Positions 46,091-58,762 of a stretch of DNA of 64,000 nucleotides are shown here, in pieces. The stretch is from Ephemerocybe angulata (taxonomy: Eukaryota > Basidiomycota > Agaricomycetes > Agaricales > Psathyrellaceae). The notes beneath the pieces are model-generated. The model was not told the DNA's origin and ran no database searches. It worked only from the letters and a program-made list of their open reading frames with translations. The stretch lies in the NCBI GenBank assembly GCA_013368325.1, contig JAACJK010000224.1:310001-374000 (forward strand), written 5' to 3'. The position numbers were made by a program, and so were the translations under genes. Position 1 is the stretch's first letter. The number at the start of each line of letters is the position of its first letter.

Positions 46091-48263
46091 CTAGATACTT
46101 GGCAACTCAGACACCTCCCGACCTCTTTCTTCAGAATGGTTCTCTTTCACATCTTCCTCGCCCTCCTCCTCTTCCTCTCTGTCTTCTTTGGCTCCTCCGT
46201 TGCTTTCACCTCCGCTGGAAACTTCGCCTTCATCATCAAGCTCTTGCCCCTCATTGGCCTCGTCTTCATCTTCGTCCCGGAATTCACCGTCGGTATTTTC
46301 TTCAACTCCGCCGGGACCGTCGTCGTCGTCGTCGTCGCTCATCCCCTCCTCGCCATCCTCCCTTTCGCCTGGCTTATTCTCTTCCACTACGACCGTCTCA
46401 TCCTCATCCACTTCACCCGTCTCATCCTCGCCTTCTTCACTCGTTTCGTCCTCGTCATCATCCGTTTCCTCTTCGCTCGTCACGTCCTCGTCCTCATCCT
46501 CCTCACTCGTCTCGTCCTCGTCCTCGTCCTCGTCCTCTTCCCCCTCGTGCCCAGCTATGGCTGCACCTTCCACGTGCCCCGTTTCGCCGCGCTCCGTCTC
46601 CGCAGTGGCTTCAGGCCTGAGGATCGTCGTGTCCGTCTCCGTGGTCTCCTTAGGGTGTATGGAATGGGAGGCGTGGCTGGAAAGGGTGATAACAGACGAG
46701 GTATATTGGTCAATTTGGATGATGCGGTTGCTGAACTGGTCAAAGAGTAGATAGCCTGGGAAATTCCCTCTCAGGCCGTCAAATGGATACGGGTGCCTTT
46801 GGCACGTCGGTCGGTATCCTTTCTTGGGAATACCGTCCTTGAAGCGGTATTGAGCAGTGAAGATATAAATGCCATCCAAAGTGCGGTCAATCCCTACGGC
46901 ACGACGGTTTCCGAACGACTGTGCTCCCGGATGCGCCCTGAACCTTGTGACCAGGATTTCTTCGAATTGGACGGCCTTCAGGTCGTGGTCATCAATCGGG
47001 ATTGTCAGGAAGTAGAGGGCTTGGAATGTTGGAACTACAAGTCGGATGGTATCTTTCATGATGAGGGGACATATCCCAAGCCCTGAGACGTCGCTGCTTA
47101 GGCCACGAGACCATGGGCGTGGGATGCTGAGGAGGCTTTGGCGGGAAGGGGGAAGGGTTGAGGTTGGACAACATACTCGCCAGTTGTAGATAGCTACAGC
47201 CCAGGTATGTTCAACAAAAATACGATCACCGGGGAGAAGATGAATAGCCTACATCAAAAAGCATATCAGAAACTTTGTAGTTCATTGGGACAAGTAGAGA
47301 CAAACCTGGTTATGACTATTGGGTATGTACCAGCGGAGTAGCTCGTCGTCTTCCTTCTTTGCATCAGCGTCATGCCAGTTAACGATGACGGTGCAGTTCG
47401 TTGGTGGGGACTGCATGCTATAAGCGATGATGTTCCCGTACAAGCTAAGACCGGACAGGCAGTCAGTGGTCGACTCCATGTATGAGCATAAGTGGTCGCC
47501 CAGTCTGATTTCATGGCCTGCAAAAATGCCATCTGCGGTCGCTATCGGACAGAGGTGAATGCGCCAGACATTTACATGCGAGCTTGATGATTCATCCTCA
47601 GTTGGGCACGCTATGGTAGCGAGGTTGAATTGTGACAAGTGATATGTTTCTCGGGCTGTTTCGCCCAATGCTTCATCGGAGATATAGTCCATAGCAAGCC
47701 GCACTTGGACCTCGCCAGCAGTTTCAAAGAGAGTGGCAGGAGGAGGAACCAATAGGCGGGCTCGGACGTTGGAAGTCGATACAAAGCCGCCGGAGAGATC
47801 GAAGGTCCATACGGACCCATCGGCTAGACCTGCCAGGAGAAATTGGCCGCCTGGAACAATGCAAATAGACGTACAAAGGAGCGGATCCCTCGTTGGTCCC
47901 TCCTTCATTACAGGAAGTCTGTTCATCTGGAGGGGTATTGTTAGGGCCCAATCTGCCTCCCATCGCCTTATCGAGGACTCTAACTCTGCATGCGAGCACT
48001 CCTGGATTGGCTTGGGAAGAAAGAATGGATGTGGGAGGGTTATCCCAATATTTGCTCGGACGAAGGAGCTCCAGACTTGACGTGATTGACCTGCAACATA
48101 TATTGACTTGCATACCTACAGTCGGTGGTTATTCCGAGAGTTATAACGCAAGTTTGAGGAGGCTTACAGCCCTAGAGTTCAAAAGATCTTCAAGTTCGAG
48201 CTCTTGGAGGATCAGGGAGAGTAGCTCCACGGGCAGCCCGGTCAACGTAGCCATGGGTGACAT
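46091..48263 (-). CDS. F-box protein with propeller-like body and acidic C-terminal repeats
   Basis: A candidate substrate receptor of an SCF ubiquitin ligase. ATG at 48263 (or 48254) gives MATLTGLPVELLSLILQELE, an F-box. After a 52-nt intron come RAVCKSIYVAGQSRQVWSSF, LPHPFFLPKPIQECSHAELE and RRWEADWALTIPLQ. The body has strands typical of Agaricomycete F-box/WD-like proteins (CIVPGGQFLLAGLADGSVWT, MDYISDEALGE, RWYIPNSHNQ). After the last intron it continues AIHLLPGDRIFVEHTWAVAI and IGIDRTLDGIYIFTAQYRF-like sequence. The final 150 or so residues (about 46560-46091) are Glu/Asp/Ser/Thr repeats such as DEDETSEEDEDEDVTSEEE. It is next to the RING cluster on the same strand; its promoter is shared with the SLC35 gene 204 bp away. 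Confidence 0.78.
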
Positions 48264-48466
48264 TTTGCCAAATCTGCTATTTGATTAGATGGCTTGATAG
48301 ACAGAAATTGTCGATACGTACGAAGAGTGGATAGCGAAATGGTGGTGGAGGGTGTCAAACAATGTTTCAAGGAACAAGTTCGAGTTGGTTCGTTGTTCCC
48401 ACCGTCACTCTTCGGGGACATTTAATTTATGGACGGGCGCTTTGTTCCTCAGACCTGGGTTGAACG

Positions 48467-50356
48467 ATGGCGGCGACGTCGCACAGCGGCGGGCTCTGGC
48501 TGGGGCTCTACTTCGTGCTCAATCTCGCGCTGACGCTCTACAACAAGCTCGTGCTGCTGCACTTTCCGTTCCCGTACACCCTGACGGCCCTGCACGCCCT
48601 CTGCGGCACCGTCGGGACCTTCTGCCTGCTGCATGCAAGTCCCCAGCGCCCGAGTGTGCGGGGGCGGGAGGCCGTGGTCGTGGTGCTCTTCAGCGTGCTC
48701 TACACGCTCAACATCGTCGTCAGCAACGCGAGCCTGCGCCTGGTGACGGTCCCCTTCCACCAGTGCGTCCGCGCCTCCGCCCCGCTCTTCACCATCGCCC
48801 TCTCCGCCCTCCTCCTGCGAAAGTACTCCTCCAGAGCCAAGCTCGTGAGCCTGGTTCCCGTCATGCTCGGCGTCGCCCTCGCGACGTACGGCGACTACTA
48901 CTTCACCCCGCGCGGCTTCCTCCTCACCCTCCTCGGCACCCTCCTCGCCGCCCTCAAGACCATCGTCACAAACCTCCTCCAATCTCCCAAACCACGGGAC
49001 CCCATCCCACCCAAACCCCTCACATCTCCCCCACAACTCTACCCCCCGCTCTCCCACAACGGCTCCGGCACCATCCCCTTCCGTTTCCCGCCCCCACACC
49101 CCGTCGAAAAGTCCGCAAGCACATGCAGCGCCGTCTCCAGCGCCTCCTCCACCGACTCCGACGTCGCCCGCCGCCGGCCCCTCATCCCCCGAAGCACCTT
49201 CAACCCCGGACCCCCCATCCCCGACGACGCCCCCATACCCACAACCCCCACCCCACCCCACTCCGCCCCGGCCTACATCAAACACTACCCTCTCCCACCT
49301 CCCCCCACCCGCCCCACACACAGCCCCAAACACAACTGGCCGCCCCTTCTCACCCTCCCCACCCTCTCCCTCACGCCCCTGCAGCTCCTCTACCTCCTCT
49401 CCCCCCTCGCCTTCATCCAATGCACCCTCCTCGCCCTCTTCAGCGGAGAGCTCGACCGCGTGAACCTCCACCTCCACCGCGTAGCCCAGGAGTACGCCCG
49501 CCACCTCTCTTCGTCTAGTGCACTACACACTGCTGCTTCCTCTGCTGGGGGCGGGTTTGGCCGCGGAACGGGCTGGCTGGGCGTCGGCCTGGGGCTGGGA
49601 GGCCTGAAGGGCCATCCGAGACTCTGGCTCTTGTTCAACGGCCTCCTCGCCTTCGCCCTCAACGTCGTCAGCTTCAATGCCAATCGCAGAGTCGGAGCAT
49701 TGGGCATGAGCGTCGCAGGTACGTCTCTCCCTCTCTCTCTCTCATTGAAGTCTCAAAACAAACTGACGAATAATCTTCATTGATTCGAATGAATAGCGAA
49801 CGTGAAACAGGTGTTGGCAGTCCTCTGTAGCATCACGCTCTTCAACCTTACGATAACCCGAACGAACGCGCTGGGCATCGGTCTCGCGCTTCTTGGAGGC
49901 GCATGGTACGCCACCGTCGAGCTCCGCGAGAAACGCGCTCAGCGCAGATGGCGCAGCGCACCCAGCGTCTCCCACCCACACCACCCGCACTCCCATCCCA
50001 TCTCCCACCCACACCACCCGCACCATTCCCATAACCATAACCACCAGCATCACGGAAACGAGTTGAAAGCGCCGCGGTACACGGACGAGAAGGCATTGAA
50101 AGGGATTCACGCCGAGAACACCGGGGGTGCGTACGTCCAGTTCCACGAGGAAATGGGGAGAGGCGACAACTTCTACTCGGAGTATTATTCCGAAGTGGAG
50201 ACAGGGAGAGATTATAAAGAGAGACGGTACTCGCAGTCTGCGAATGCAGGGGAGGTACATCGGCGCGCGCTGAGCCTTGTGGATGGACCGTGGGTGGGGC
50301 GCCAGCGCCGCGCGGGGGCCGATGCACCTGTGAACGGTGAACTTGAAAAAGTATAG
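48467..50356 (+). CDS. SLC35/TPT-family nucleotide-sugar or triose-phosphate-type transporter, copy 1
   Basis: A multi-spanning Golgi/ER-type transporter of 603 residues; exons 48467-49718 and 49797-50356. ATG at 48467 opens close to the first membrane span: LWLGLYFVLNLALTLYNKLV. Family motifs: FPYTLTALHALCGTVGTF, TLNIVVSNASLRLVTVPFHQ, RASAPLFTIALSALLL, LVPVMLGVALATYGDYYFT and LLTLLGTLLAALKTIVTNLL. Then comes a Pro/Ser-rich loop of about 130 residues, LTPLQLLYLLSPLAFIQCTL, LNVVSFNANRRVGALGMSVA and NVKQVLAVLCSITLFNLTIT. The C-terminal tail has His-rich runs (HPHHPHSHP). The 3' part of the gene and its convergent paralog at 51818 face each other. Substrate cannot be told. Confidence 0.85.
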
Positions 50357-51817
50357 AGACAAAGCCGAAGGGACTTGCTTGAATCTGAGGAGATTTGGAT
50401 CTGTATCTGTGCGGAGGGGGTGGTGATACGTTGGACTCGAAGGTAAGGTGTGGTGCGGTGGGGGCGGCCATAGCGTCAAGCGCTCACTGGCTTCCCTTCT
50501 GATCCTCTCCTTCCGCTCCGGGTACTTATCCCTTCTCATCGTTCCTTCTCTCATGGTTTTCTTGGACTTGTGCCCTGGACGTTTTGCTTTCTTTCTTAGA
50601 TTAGGTTATTTAGTTGTATCGTACTTATTTACTTACGCGGCTCTCTCTCTCCTCTCTCCTCTCGCCCCTCTCTTTCTTATCTTTCTTTATCTGACGACAA
50701 CGATCTTCTCGCATCAGCGCTCAGCGCTTCACGATCTCTTCTCCCGCTCGCCCGCCTTCTCCCATCTCTCGAACCCGGCTCCTTCCTTCTCCCGTATCAT
50801 TATCAGTTATCATTATCAGTGCTTCAAGTTAGCGCTTAGCATTCATCTTTCTTCTTCCTTCTTGCACTCCATCCATCCATATCAACGCATCATGCATTCA
50901 TAAATAGACTCTTCGTGTACGATATCATAGCATTTCATATCATAGCATTCCATAGCATAGCATAGTGGTATATCAGTTCGCATTCCACCCCCTTCATCCC
51001 ATCTTCCCCTCTCTCTTGTACCATACAAATCAAGTACACCCGCCGGTCAGAAGCGCCCTGCTTCTAGCGCCCACTTGGCGCCCATGCTGCACTGTGCGCG
51101 GATCCATCGCGGATCAACCGCCACAACTAAATTTGCCTCCGTTTCGGGGTTGTGCAGCGTCCTCGCCCATCCAGCAGTAATAGTCCGACTTCTGCCCATC
51201 GGGTACGTATGTACAGGGCGAAGCGTTCAAGTTCGACTGGATTATAAATGATATCTAATATCCACTTCCACTGACGACGGACGGACGATAAGTCCTCGCA
51301 AGGGCATGTATAAGTCTAACTATAAGTATGGTACAAAACGAGCGAAACAACAGTTGGTTGGCGAGGTCGGTTTACTCCAACCGCGAGTAGTACATTCTAG
51401 TACAGTACACAAAACGACAGTGCTGGGGGGAAACCACAGACAGAAAGTCAACGACAGACAGGCATCCGGAACAAGAGACGAAATTGATAGTGGGAGTGTG
51501 CGTGGTCGGCGCATAGACAAGAGGCGCGGACAAGAAGTGAGTCCGAAGATCGAAGGGCGAAGGGCGAAACAAGACAAGGGCGAATCGAGACATATAGGTA
51601 CAAGAAGCTGGATGGTCTAAGGTTTCCAAGAATGGGGGAGGAATGGATCTACGGGCGGGAGTGGGTCGAGTGAGATAGTACAATGCAAATGAGACGGCGC
51701 GGAAAATGTCCAGACGAAGTCGAAAGTTTAAAACGGAGGCACCACCCCGAAATGCGAAGCCAAGGAGGAGGAGGAAACCGAGCGGCACCATAGATCGACC
51801 ACAGAGAAAAGGCCCAT
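50357..51817. other. Convergent intergenic region between the two SLC35 paralogs
   Basis: 1.46 kb of mostly pyrimidine-rich or simple sequence, including a TTATCATTATCAG duplication near 50801-50820 and short CATAGCAT repeats near 50927-50965. The frames present (e.g. 51372-51821 on the minus strand) show no family motif. Confidence 0.5.
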
Positions 51818-54034
51818 TCACCCACTTCTCTTACTCGCCTTCAAATTCTCTCTCGCTGCCACCTTCTCTTTCACCTCTAAATGCGCATACCACGCGCCTC
51901 CAAAGAGCGTAAGCCCAATCCCCACACCATTCGCGCCAGTCACCGTCAAATCGAACAGCGCAACGGCGCACAGCACCGTCAACACCTGCTTCACATTCGC
52001 TATAAAAATCCCAACCAACTATCAGCACCGCCATTCTCGAGAAATAGAGAAAGGAAGAGAAAAAGGACGTGTACGCACCAGCAACACTCATCCCCACAGG
52101 CCCAATCTTCTTATTCGCATAAAAGCTCACCACATTCAGCGCCAGCGCCATAACACCATTCATCACCAACCACCCGCTCGGCATCCCAAGCCCCAACCCC
52201 GATGATCCCCCCAGCTTAAAGTGCCCATGCACATCCTTATGCGGAACGCTCAAGTGCCTGTTCACAGACGCAAGCTCGCCCGTAAAGTGCGCGAGCAGCG
52301 TCGTCTGTATAAACGCCAGGGGCGACATGAGGTACAGGAGCTGCAGCGGGCTGAGGGAGAGCCGCGGGAGGCTGGAGAGGAAGGCGTGCGCGGAGGCGAG
52401 GGCGGGGAAGGAGGATAGCGAGAGGTTTCTTGAGACGGGGCTGGCGTATCTGAAAATGGAGGGCACTTTGCGGTGATTTGGGGAGAGGGGGGCGTGGTGG
52501 TGGTTGTGGTGGTGTTTTGAGGAGGCGGTGGAGGGGCCGGTTGTGAGAGGCTTGGAAGGGGAGGGCGTGGGCGCCCGCAGGAAGATGTTCGTTACAACTG
52601 TCTTGAGCGCGGCGAGGAGGGTGCCAAAGAGGGTGAGGAGGAAGCCAAAGAGCGTGCAAGAGTAGTCCCCATAGGTACTGTAGACAGAGTGGATGATTAG
52701 TCCGAGTTGATTTACGCGAGGAGAAGGGGGACGTACGCGAAGCCAACGCCTACGATGACGGGGATGATGGAGAGGAGTTTAGCTCTACTACTCTTTTTCT
52801 TGAACAGAAGTGCGGAGAGGGCGATGGTGAAGAGTGGTGTCGAGCCTCTAACCACTTGATGAAACTGCAGACGCCTATTAGTAAACCTTATCATCCCGTA
52901 AGTGGAGTAGACGACACGCACCGGCACTGTGACGAGCTTCAACGAGGCATTGCTAACCACAATGTTCACTGTATAGAGCATGCTGAACATCACCACAACC
53001 AGCGACTCCTTCATGCTCAACGTCGGCAATCCCAGCCCCGCCCCGCCTTTTGACCTCGGCTTCACCTTCCCGTTCCCCTGGTCCTCGCCCAACAGGCCTC
53101 TTCCCTTCTCGTCGGTATACCGCGTTTCCGCCTCCGCGCCCTCGGGCGTACTCATGAAACCCAGCTGCAGCATCACAAACGTCCCCACCGTCCCACACAG
53201 CGCGTGCAGCGCCGTCAGGGTGTACGGAAACGGGAAGTGAATGAGCACAAACTTGTTGTACAGCGTCAGCGAGAGGTTGAGCGCAAAGTACAGCAGCACC
53301 CAGACCGCCGGGCTCATCTTCGCGCTCGCGGACAACGCGTTCGACTTCTGCGCTGTGGATGCGGCAGAAGTACTTGAGGAAGAAGCGTAGGGATATGAAG
53401 AAGCACTGCTGGATGCATAGGATGATGGGGACCGTAATAGATTACGGCGCGCGCCAGCAAGCCGCGAAGAGAGCCACGCCGTCGCGCTGCGGAGGTTCGA
53501 GTACACCGCGGGTGGACCGCGCGTGCTGTTCAGAGTCTTGAGTCTGAAGCGGGCGGTACGACCTGAGGGCGAGGTCGGCGGGCAGGGCAAGAGCGAGGGG
53601 CCACAGTCGGCGTAGGTGTGGATGCTGTCATTGCTCGAGCTGGGCGAGATGGGCGACGGCAGCCCGAGGTCGTGGTATGCGCGCTGTGTCGTCGAAGTCG
53701 GCGAGGGCAGCGGTGACGATGAGGAGGAGCGCGCGTATGGGTTTGGGGGCACAAGAAGCGCGGCAGGTGGCCCTGGCCTCGACAGCTTGAATGGTGATGG
53801 CGATTTTGATCCCGCTGGAATAGCCGTCGCCGACACGGACGACGACGATGATGCGGCTGCGTTCGCGCGGAGGACCATGGGCGTCGGGCTAGAGTGCGCG
53901 CTTGAGCTCGCGGACGAGGAGGAGGACGAAGAACGATGATCTTGATCGCTGGCGAGTCGGTGTGTCTGATATGACCCGGCTTCGGATGCGGGGGCCTCGG
54001 CCAGGTGTAAGAGCACTTTCTCCGTCGGCAGCAT
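51818..54034 (-). CDS. SLC35/TPT-family transporter, copy 2
   Basis: Paralog of the gene at 48467, inverted relative to it. ATG at 54034 gives a Ser-rich cytosolic N-terminus of about 235 residues that copy 1 lacks. The membrane part then matches: SPAVWVLLYFALNLSLTLYN, FPYTLTALHALCGTVGTFVM, NIVVSNASLKLVTVPFHQVV (across an intron), RGSTPLFTIALSALLFKK, IIPVIVGVGFATYGDY, FLLTLFGTLLAALKTVVTNI, LSPLQLLYLMSPLAFIQTTL, LNVVSFYANKKIGPVGMSVA and NVKQVLTVLCAVALFDLTVT. It ends AARENLKASKRSG at 51818, without the His-rich tail of copy 1. Four or so introns. Both copies look intact. Confidence 0.85.
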
Positions 54035-56678
54035 CGTTTCCCGGCAGAAAAAGGAGGGTTTAGAAAGAAAGAAAGTGGGTTCGCGAAAGGGCGAGTGGGA
54101 GGGACTTGAATCTGCGGAGACAGTATGTATGTGGACGGGCGTGAAACTTTTTGAGGCCAGTATTTATCGTCAGTCTGGCCTAGGCATGGTGAATGTATGA
54201 ATGTGGCTTCCTCAGCGCTCGAGCAATCTAACTGTCAAGGACGCTGGTCCGGGTTCTCGTCGGTGCTTATCGACGCCACGGTGCTTTTGAGTCGGCGACG
54301 AGACTTCGAGACGCACTTGGACAAGATCGGAGGGTCTGAGGTTTTGTCTGCACTCCTCGAGGAGGTGAAGCGCCGGCGGCAGTTCAGCAGAGGCACAATA
54401 TTAGTGCCAGGATGTATGATGATGCTCCACAACAATGGCGTTCCTCTCAACATCAAGCGGCTCAGCGAGCTCCTAGCAAGGCCTCGACCTGCATGCTGCC
54501 GTTGTCGCCGGGTCTCCTTTGGGCGCCTGCAATGACTAAATCCCCTGGCAGCGAGCGCAGCGCCGAGATTCACCTCTGCCATGAGGCTGCCGTGCCGAGC
54601 CTGATATCTTACACTCAGCGCAATACACCTTGTCGCCGACCTTTCACTGCACTTCAATCAAGTTCAATGCGGCGAATAGAGATTCCAAAGTTGCGATAAC
54701 GGCGGAATGACACACCGTGTCCCTCGCCTTCCTGGCTCTCTTTACACGTCCAGTTTGTTAGGCAGACACCCATCTTGAATGAGCCTGAGGAGAGGCGCCC
54801 CAAACCATGCATTCTGAGCAAGACAGCCCTAAGTATGTCAAGGGTAACCCTGAGCACCACAAGCCCGGGACAAGTCTGTGGGCTAAGAACGGTCAAAGGC
54901 GGCGAACCCGGTGAACACTCGGGAATAGCGGAGACTTCGGTCCTTCAGACTGGAGACCGCGGAGATCGAGGCTCAAATAAGCGCCTGCCACGTATAAAAA
55001 TACCGCGGGCGCCTACGACGCTCAAATGATTTGAGCAGCTCCAACCATCTCTCCGGGCAACCACAGGGGCCCGCAATTCTTCTGCAGGTAGAAGACCCTA
55101 TGATAGCGAAGAAGATGGCAGACGCGGGCAGCCTGCTGGTGTGCGACTCGGAGTTGACTTGAATACCGCCACTGCGAGTGAAGTCGTCAACGGGCTTTCA
55201 ATACGATACACCATACAAGGGTACAGACTGTCAGACGCAGCTGTGTAGGGCGTGTTCGAACGAGGTTGGCGGGGAGCCAATCAGTTGTGGTCGGGGTCGA
55301 AGCGCGGCAGCGGCCAATCAGAGGGCTTGGGACGGATTGTGTGTGCGTGCCTTTTCTTCTGCTCCTCCATGATCCATTTTTCACGAACATTTGAAAGGCC
55401 CAATATCCAGCAAATACAAGTCTGTAGGCCACGTTTCTCTTCTCATGTCAATGTGCTCTCTCGGTCCACTAACGGCTTATCTCTAGACGGTGCGGAGGCA
55501 CCGTTATCGAATATGAGCCGCAGGCAATGGTTTCTACGTGAAATGCGGCACAGTAGTCGTTGCTCGAGGCACCAGTAAGTAGTAATGATATTCCATCCAA
55601 TACTTCGGTTTAACAGCCTGTCTAGCCCATGCACGAATGAGCGGGCCTTGCGGAGGAAGTAACGAATCTCGAGAATAAACGATAGCGAACGCGAACCGGA
55701 AGACCCAATCTATCCCCAATGCTCTCCGGCTCTCCGAGGTCGTCTGCCTCACCACAGCCCGACTGTACACCCTCGCAGTCGAGCACAAGTTCACCAGGAC
55801 CTGCAGCTACATCGGAAGTCTTATCGCCGTAGGGACCCACACTGGACCCACACAGAGAAAAACAAGAAAAGTACAACTAACGACAGGTTAGCAAGCTTAC
55901 TTGGAATTCAGCTGCTCCCTAACCCCTGCTATGTTTCGCCTTGAGATGAAGGAGCGGCTTCGTCACGGTTGGGAACGTTAGCGCCCGCTTTTACAGCTTG
56001 ACGCCTGTCACGACATATCTGTTGCATTTCAACGGGTTGTACAGCTGCAAGATGTATCCATGTTCTAGTTATGGACCGTGTTCGCAACGTCGAGTGAACA
56101 CCACCCTCTTGTGCTGCTTTTGGGGAAGTAAGACGATCTCAATCGGTACTCCTTGTGCGGTACGTTCGCTGTGTCCAGCCAGCTGCCAAATGTGGACGGT
56201 ACACTAACGACCTGACTCTACCTCATATTCACAGTGGTACTATTGTAGCAAAAACCAGGCACCCTCCACTGTCCACATACTCCTCCCCCCACAGGGCCAC
56301 AATCGAATGTAGGTAGATAAGCGCTTAGGTGGATCTCTGACATAAAGGCTGCTGTAAGTATACATGGGGATAAAATAATTGAGAAACCCCCATTTCAGTT
56401 ACAAACCGGGTCGTACTACGGTGCGCTTGATATCTTCCTGTATGGCCTTCAACTCTTCGTTGTGGAGCATGGGAACCCTAGGGTTTCTCCCTCTTATGTT
56501 CTTGCGGCATCTCTGTGATTCAAGTTGATCTATGTAATTGTGCCCGCCCACCAGCCGTATACTTACATAGGGTGCGCAGGGCATACTTAGAGAAGACGAG
56601 GGCTGCCGGGTGGTCTTTCCTTATCGTTACAGGTATGGCGGACATCCTAAGTGTGTAGGGCAGAGCATAGAGGTGTTA
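54035..56678. other. Gene-poor region left of the Harbinger element
   Basis: 2.6 kb with no supported gene. A 112-codon frame at 54197-54535 (+) and others lack motifs and intron context. The first 150 bp should be the promoter of SLC35 copy 2. No complete transposon ends were found. Confidence 0.45.
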
Positions 56679-56823
56679 GGGTCCGTTCGGTAGCCAGATC
56701 CGGTTTTGGATCTGGGCGCGGATTTGGATTTGGGGGCCAGCCACAGCCACAGTCCCGCACGTGGTGAGCTCGGCGCAACCGGCATCGCCCAAACGGGATG
56801 CGTTAGTAAGCACGCGCGCGCGC
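56679..56823 (+). repeat. Left terminal inverted repeat of the Harbinger element
   Basis: 145 bp, ending in a CG-dinucleotide run. It includes an internal palindromic part (CCAGATCC GGTTTT GGATCTGG) just inside the end. Confidence 0.93.
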
Positions 56824-56883
56824 GCGCCAATCTGTGTAGATTAGAATGATAATCGTGATAATTTGTGCTCCTCCTCCTCCACC

Positions 56884-57787
56884 ATGAGCTTCCACGCCCT
56901 GACAACGCAGCAAAAGATGGCCCTTGCTGCAGGCTTTCGCACTATGCAGGCTCTTAGGGCAGGGCTGCTACAACTAGCCCCAACTTTGTTCCCAGAACCT
57001 ATGCACACCTCTGCTTTGACTGGTGCTGCATGGGTCCGAGAGCTCATTGAAGGGCATCCTGACCGGATGCTCATCAATCTGGGCTTGAGGAAGAATGTCT
57101 TTGAAGCCTTGGTGATGGAGCTTCGTCACCTTTGTGGCTACGAGGACTCGAGGAACCTCTTCCTTGAAGAGCAAGTCGCAATCTTTCTGTACTCGTGCAC
57201 CACAGGCCTTTCTATCCGGCTTGTTGCTGAGCGGTTCCAGCATTGCAACGAGACAATTTCAGTGTATGAGAACTTCTATTATCTGGGATATATTTATCTA
57301 ACATTACATTGACAGCTACTTCAAGCTCATTCTCATTGCACTGTCTTCGCCGCCGTTTTACACGAAATACGTCAGACTTCCCAAAGCAACAGACCCGGTG
57401 CCCCCGTATATCCGAAACGACGCTCGATTCTACCCTTTTTTTAAGGATGCTCTAGGTGCCATTGATGGTACGCACATCCCTTGCACCCCATCTGCTACCG
57501 AACGAGAGGCAGCCCGCGATCGCAAAGGCGGTCTCACGCAGAACTGTCTTGCATGTTGCTCCTTCGACTTGCGCATCCAGTACTTTGTCAGTGGATGGGA
57601 GGGATCAGCGGCAGATGCCACGATGTTCTTCCATGCTCGCATGAGTGACCTGCGTGTTCCACCGGGAAAGTATTACATTGCGGACGCAGGATTTGGGTAC
57701 TCGAGCACCCTCATCTCGACATCCTGTGCTCGGGTGATTGCCTCTCGGCGGCGGGAAGGAGTGGGTCCGATAGTGCTGCTGCCTTGA
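56884..57787 (+). pseudogene. PIF/Harbinger DDE_4 transposase, C-terminally truncated
   Basis: ATG at 56884 (CCACC before it) or 56863. Exons 56884-57263 and 57316-57787, with a 52-nt intron that restores TISVYFKL. The N-terminal helical part includes LGLRKNVFEALVMELRHLCG and QVAIFLYSCTTGLSIRLVAE. First Asp motif: KDALGAIDGTHIPCTPS; second: GSAADATMFFHAR, then YYIADAGFGYSS. Normal members go on to the PYRG/YHL segment and the third acidic residue in the RH..IER helix. Here the frame instead runs into antisense of the partner gene and stops at 57787, so the catalytic Glu is missing. This copy cannot be active by itself. Confidence 0.88.
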
Positions 57788-58665
57788 GCTGCGGTAGGGT
57801 TCAACATCGCTTCAAAGATATCGTTCATCCTTCCCATCTCCTGGTTCGTCTTCTGCATGAAGGCAGAAGCAGCCGTGGTACGAGGACGCTTCTCAGGCTG
57901 GGTAGTCGTAGTCCTCGCGGATGCTCGCCTCTTAAGGGTCTGTAAAAGGCAGAAATGAGCGAAAAAGATAGCGAAAATTTGAAAGAAATACTAGCCGGGA
58001 CTTGAGGCAGCTCATCGTCTTCCTCGGGGGATGACTCACGCTGCTCGGATTGAGGCGCAGGGGGAGTCGCAGTCGAGCTGGGCTCAGGAGTGGATGGGAT
58101 AGACGCAGGAGTCTCTTGGCTAGAAGCCTGAGTCTGGGGTGCAGAGGCGATCTGAGATGGATACAGAACATTCTCGCCCGTCACCTTTGCAGGAGTGATA
58201 GAAGCCATCTTTTCACGAAAGGCCCATCCTGCATTTCGGAAGTCCTTTGCCTTAGGATGCTTCAGCAAGAAGTCATCCCAGGAAGCAGACATAGACGGCG
58301 TGATGTTGGCACCATGGATGTCGCTCCAGGTCCAGCCAGACTTCCTTTGGATAGCACCGATAGCGTTGAACGTAGCGCACAACTAAGCATCCGGGATCAC
58401 GAGCACAAATGAGTACACATACACACATATACTGAGAAGTATACCAGATACTCACCCACTTCCAGTGCGTTTTGCACTTCTGGCCATCCTTAGGAGCTCC
58501 CTTGGTGCGGATAGCCTCAACCGCAGGGGCAACTTCGTTGAAGACGGACTGCTTGAAGTTGCCCCCTTGGCCAATAGCACTACGCTTCAAAAAGAGCTCA
58601 TCCAGGAGCTTGTTGGTGTCCTCCTTCTTCCAAACTGCCTTCGGGACTTTCTCTTGGGAGACCAT
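57673..58665 (-). pseudogene. SANT/Myb-like protein of the Harbinger element, 3' end altered
   Basis: ATG at 58665 gives KVPKAVWKKEDTNKLLDELF, a SANT/Myb-like helix-turn-helix that in this superfamily helps bind the ends. Exon 2 starts LCATFNAIGAIQRKSGWTWS and continues ANITPSMSASWDDFLLKHPK and KDFRNAGWAFREKM. A Pro/Ser-rich region follows, then (exon 3) TLKRRASARTTTTQPEKRPR and MQKTNQEMGRMNDIFEAML. The conserved TPSRRREAITRAQ is followed within a few residues by antisense of the transposase, ending at 57673. It overlaps the transposase frame by 115 bp at the deletion junction. DNA binding may survive. Confidence 0.75.
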
Positions 58666-58762
58666 TGGTAGATTACGTGCAGAATATGGTAGTAGAGTGG
58701 AGGGAGCAGGGAATAGAGCACAATTAAAGACAAAACACGACGAAACGGACGCGGCGTTGCCA

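Noticed and set aside
46085..46750. Hydrophobic frame on the plus strand that looks like a membrane protein
   Set aside because: It is antisense to the acidic Glu/Asp tail of the F-box gene, whose codons read as Leu/Val/Phe on the other strand.
48352..49518. 388-codon Pro/Arg-rich plus-strand frame
   Set aside because: Out of register with the clear transporter frame over the same bases.
54197..54535. 112-codon frame upstream of SLC35 copy 2
   Set aside because: No motif, and composition like the surrounding non-coding DNA.
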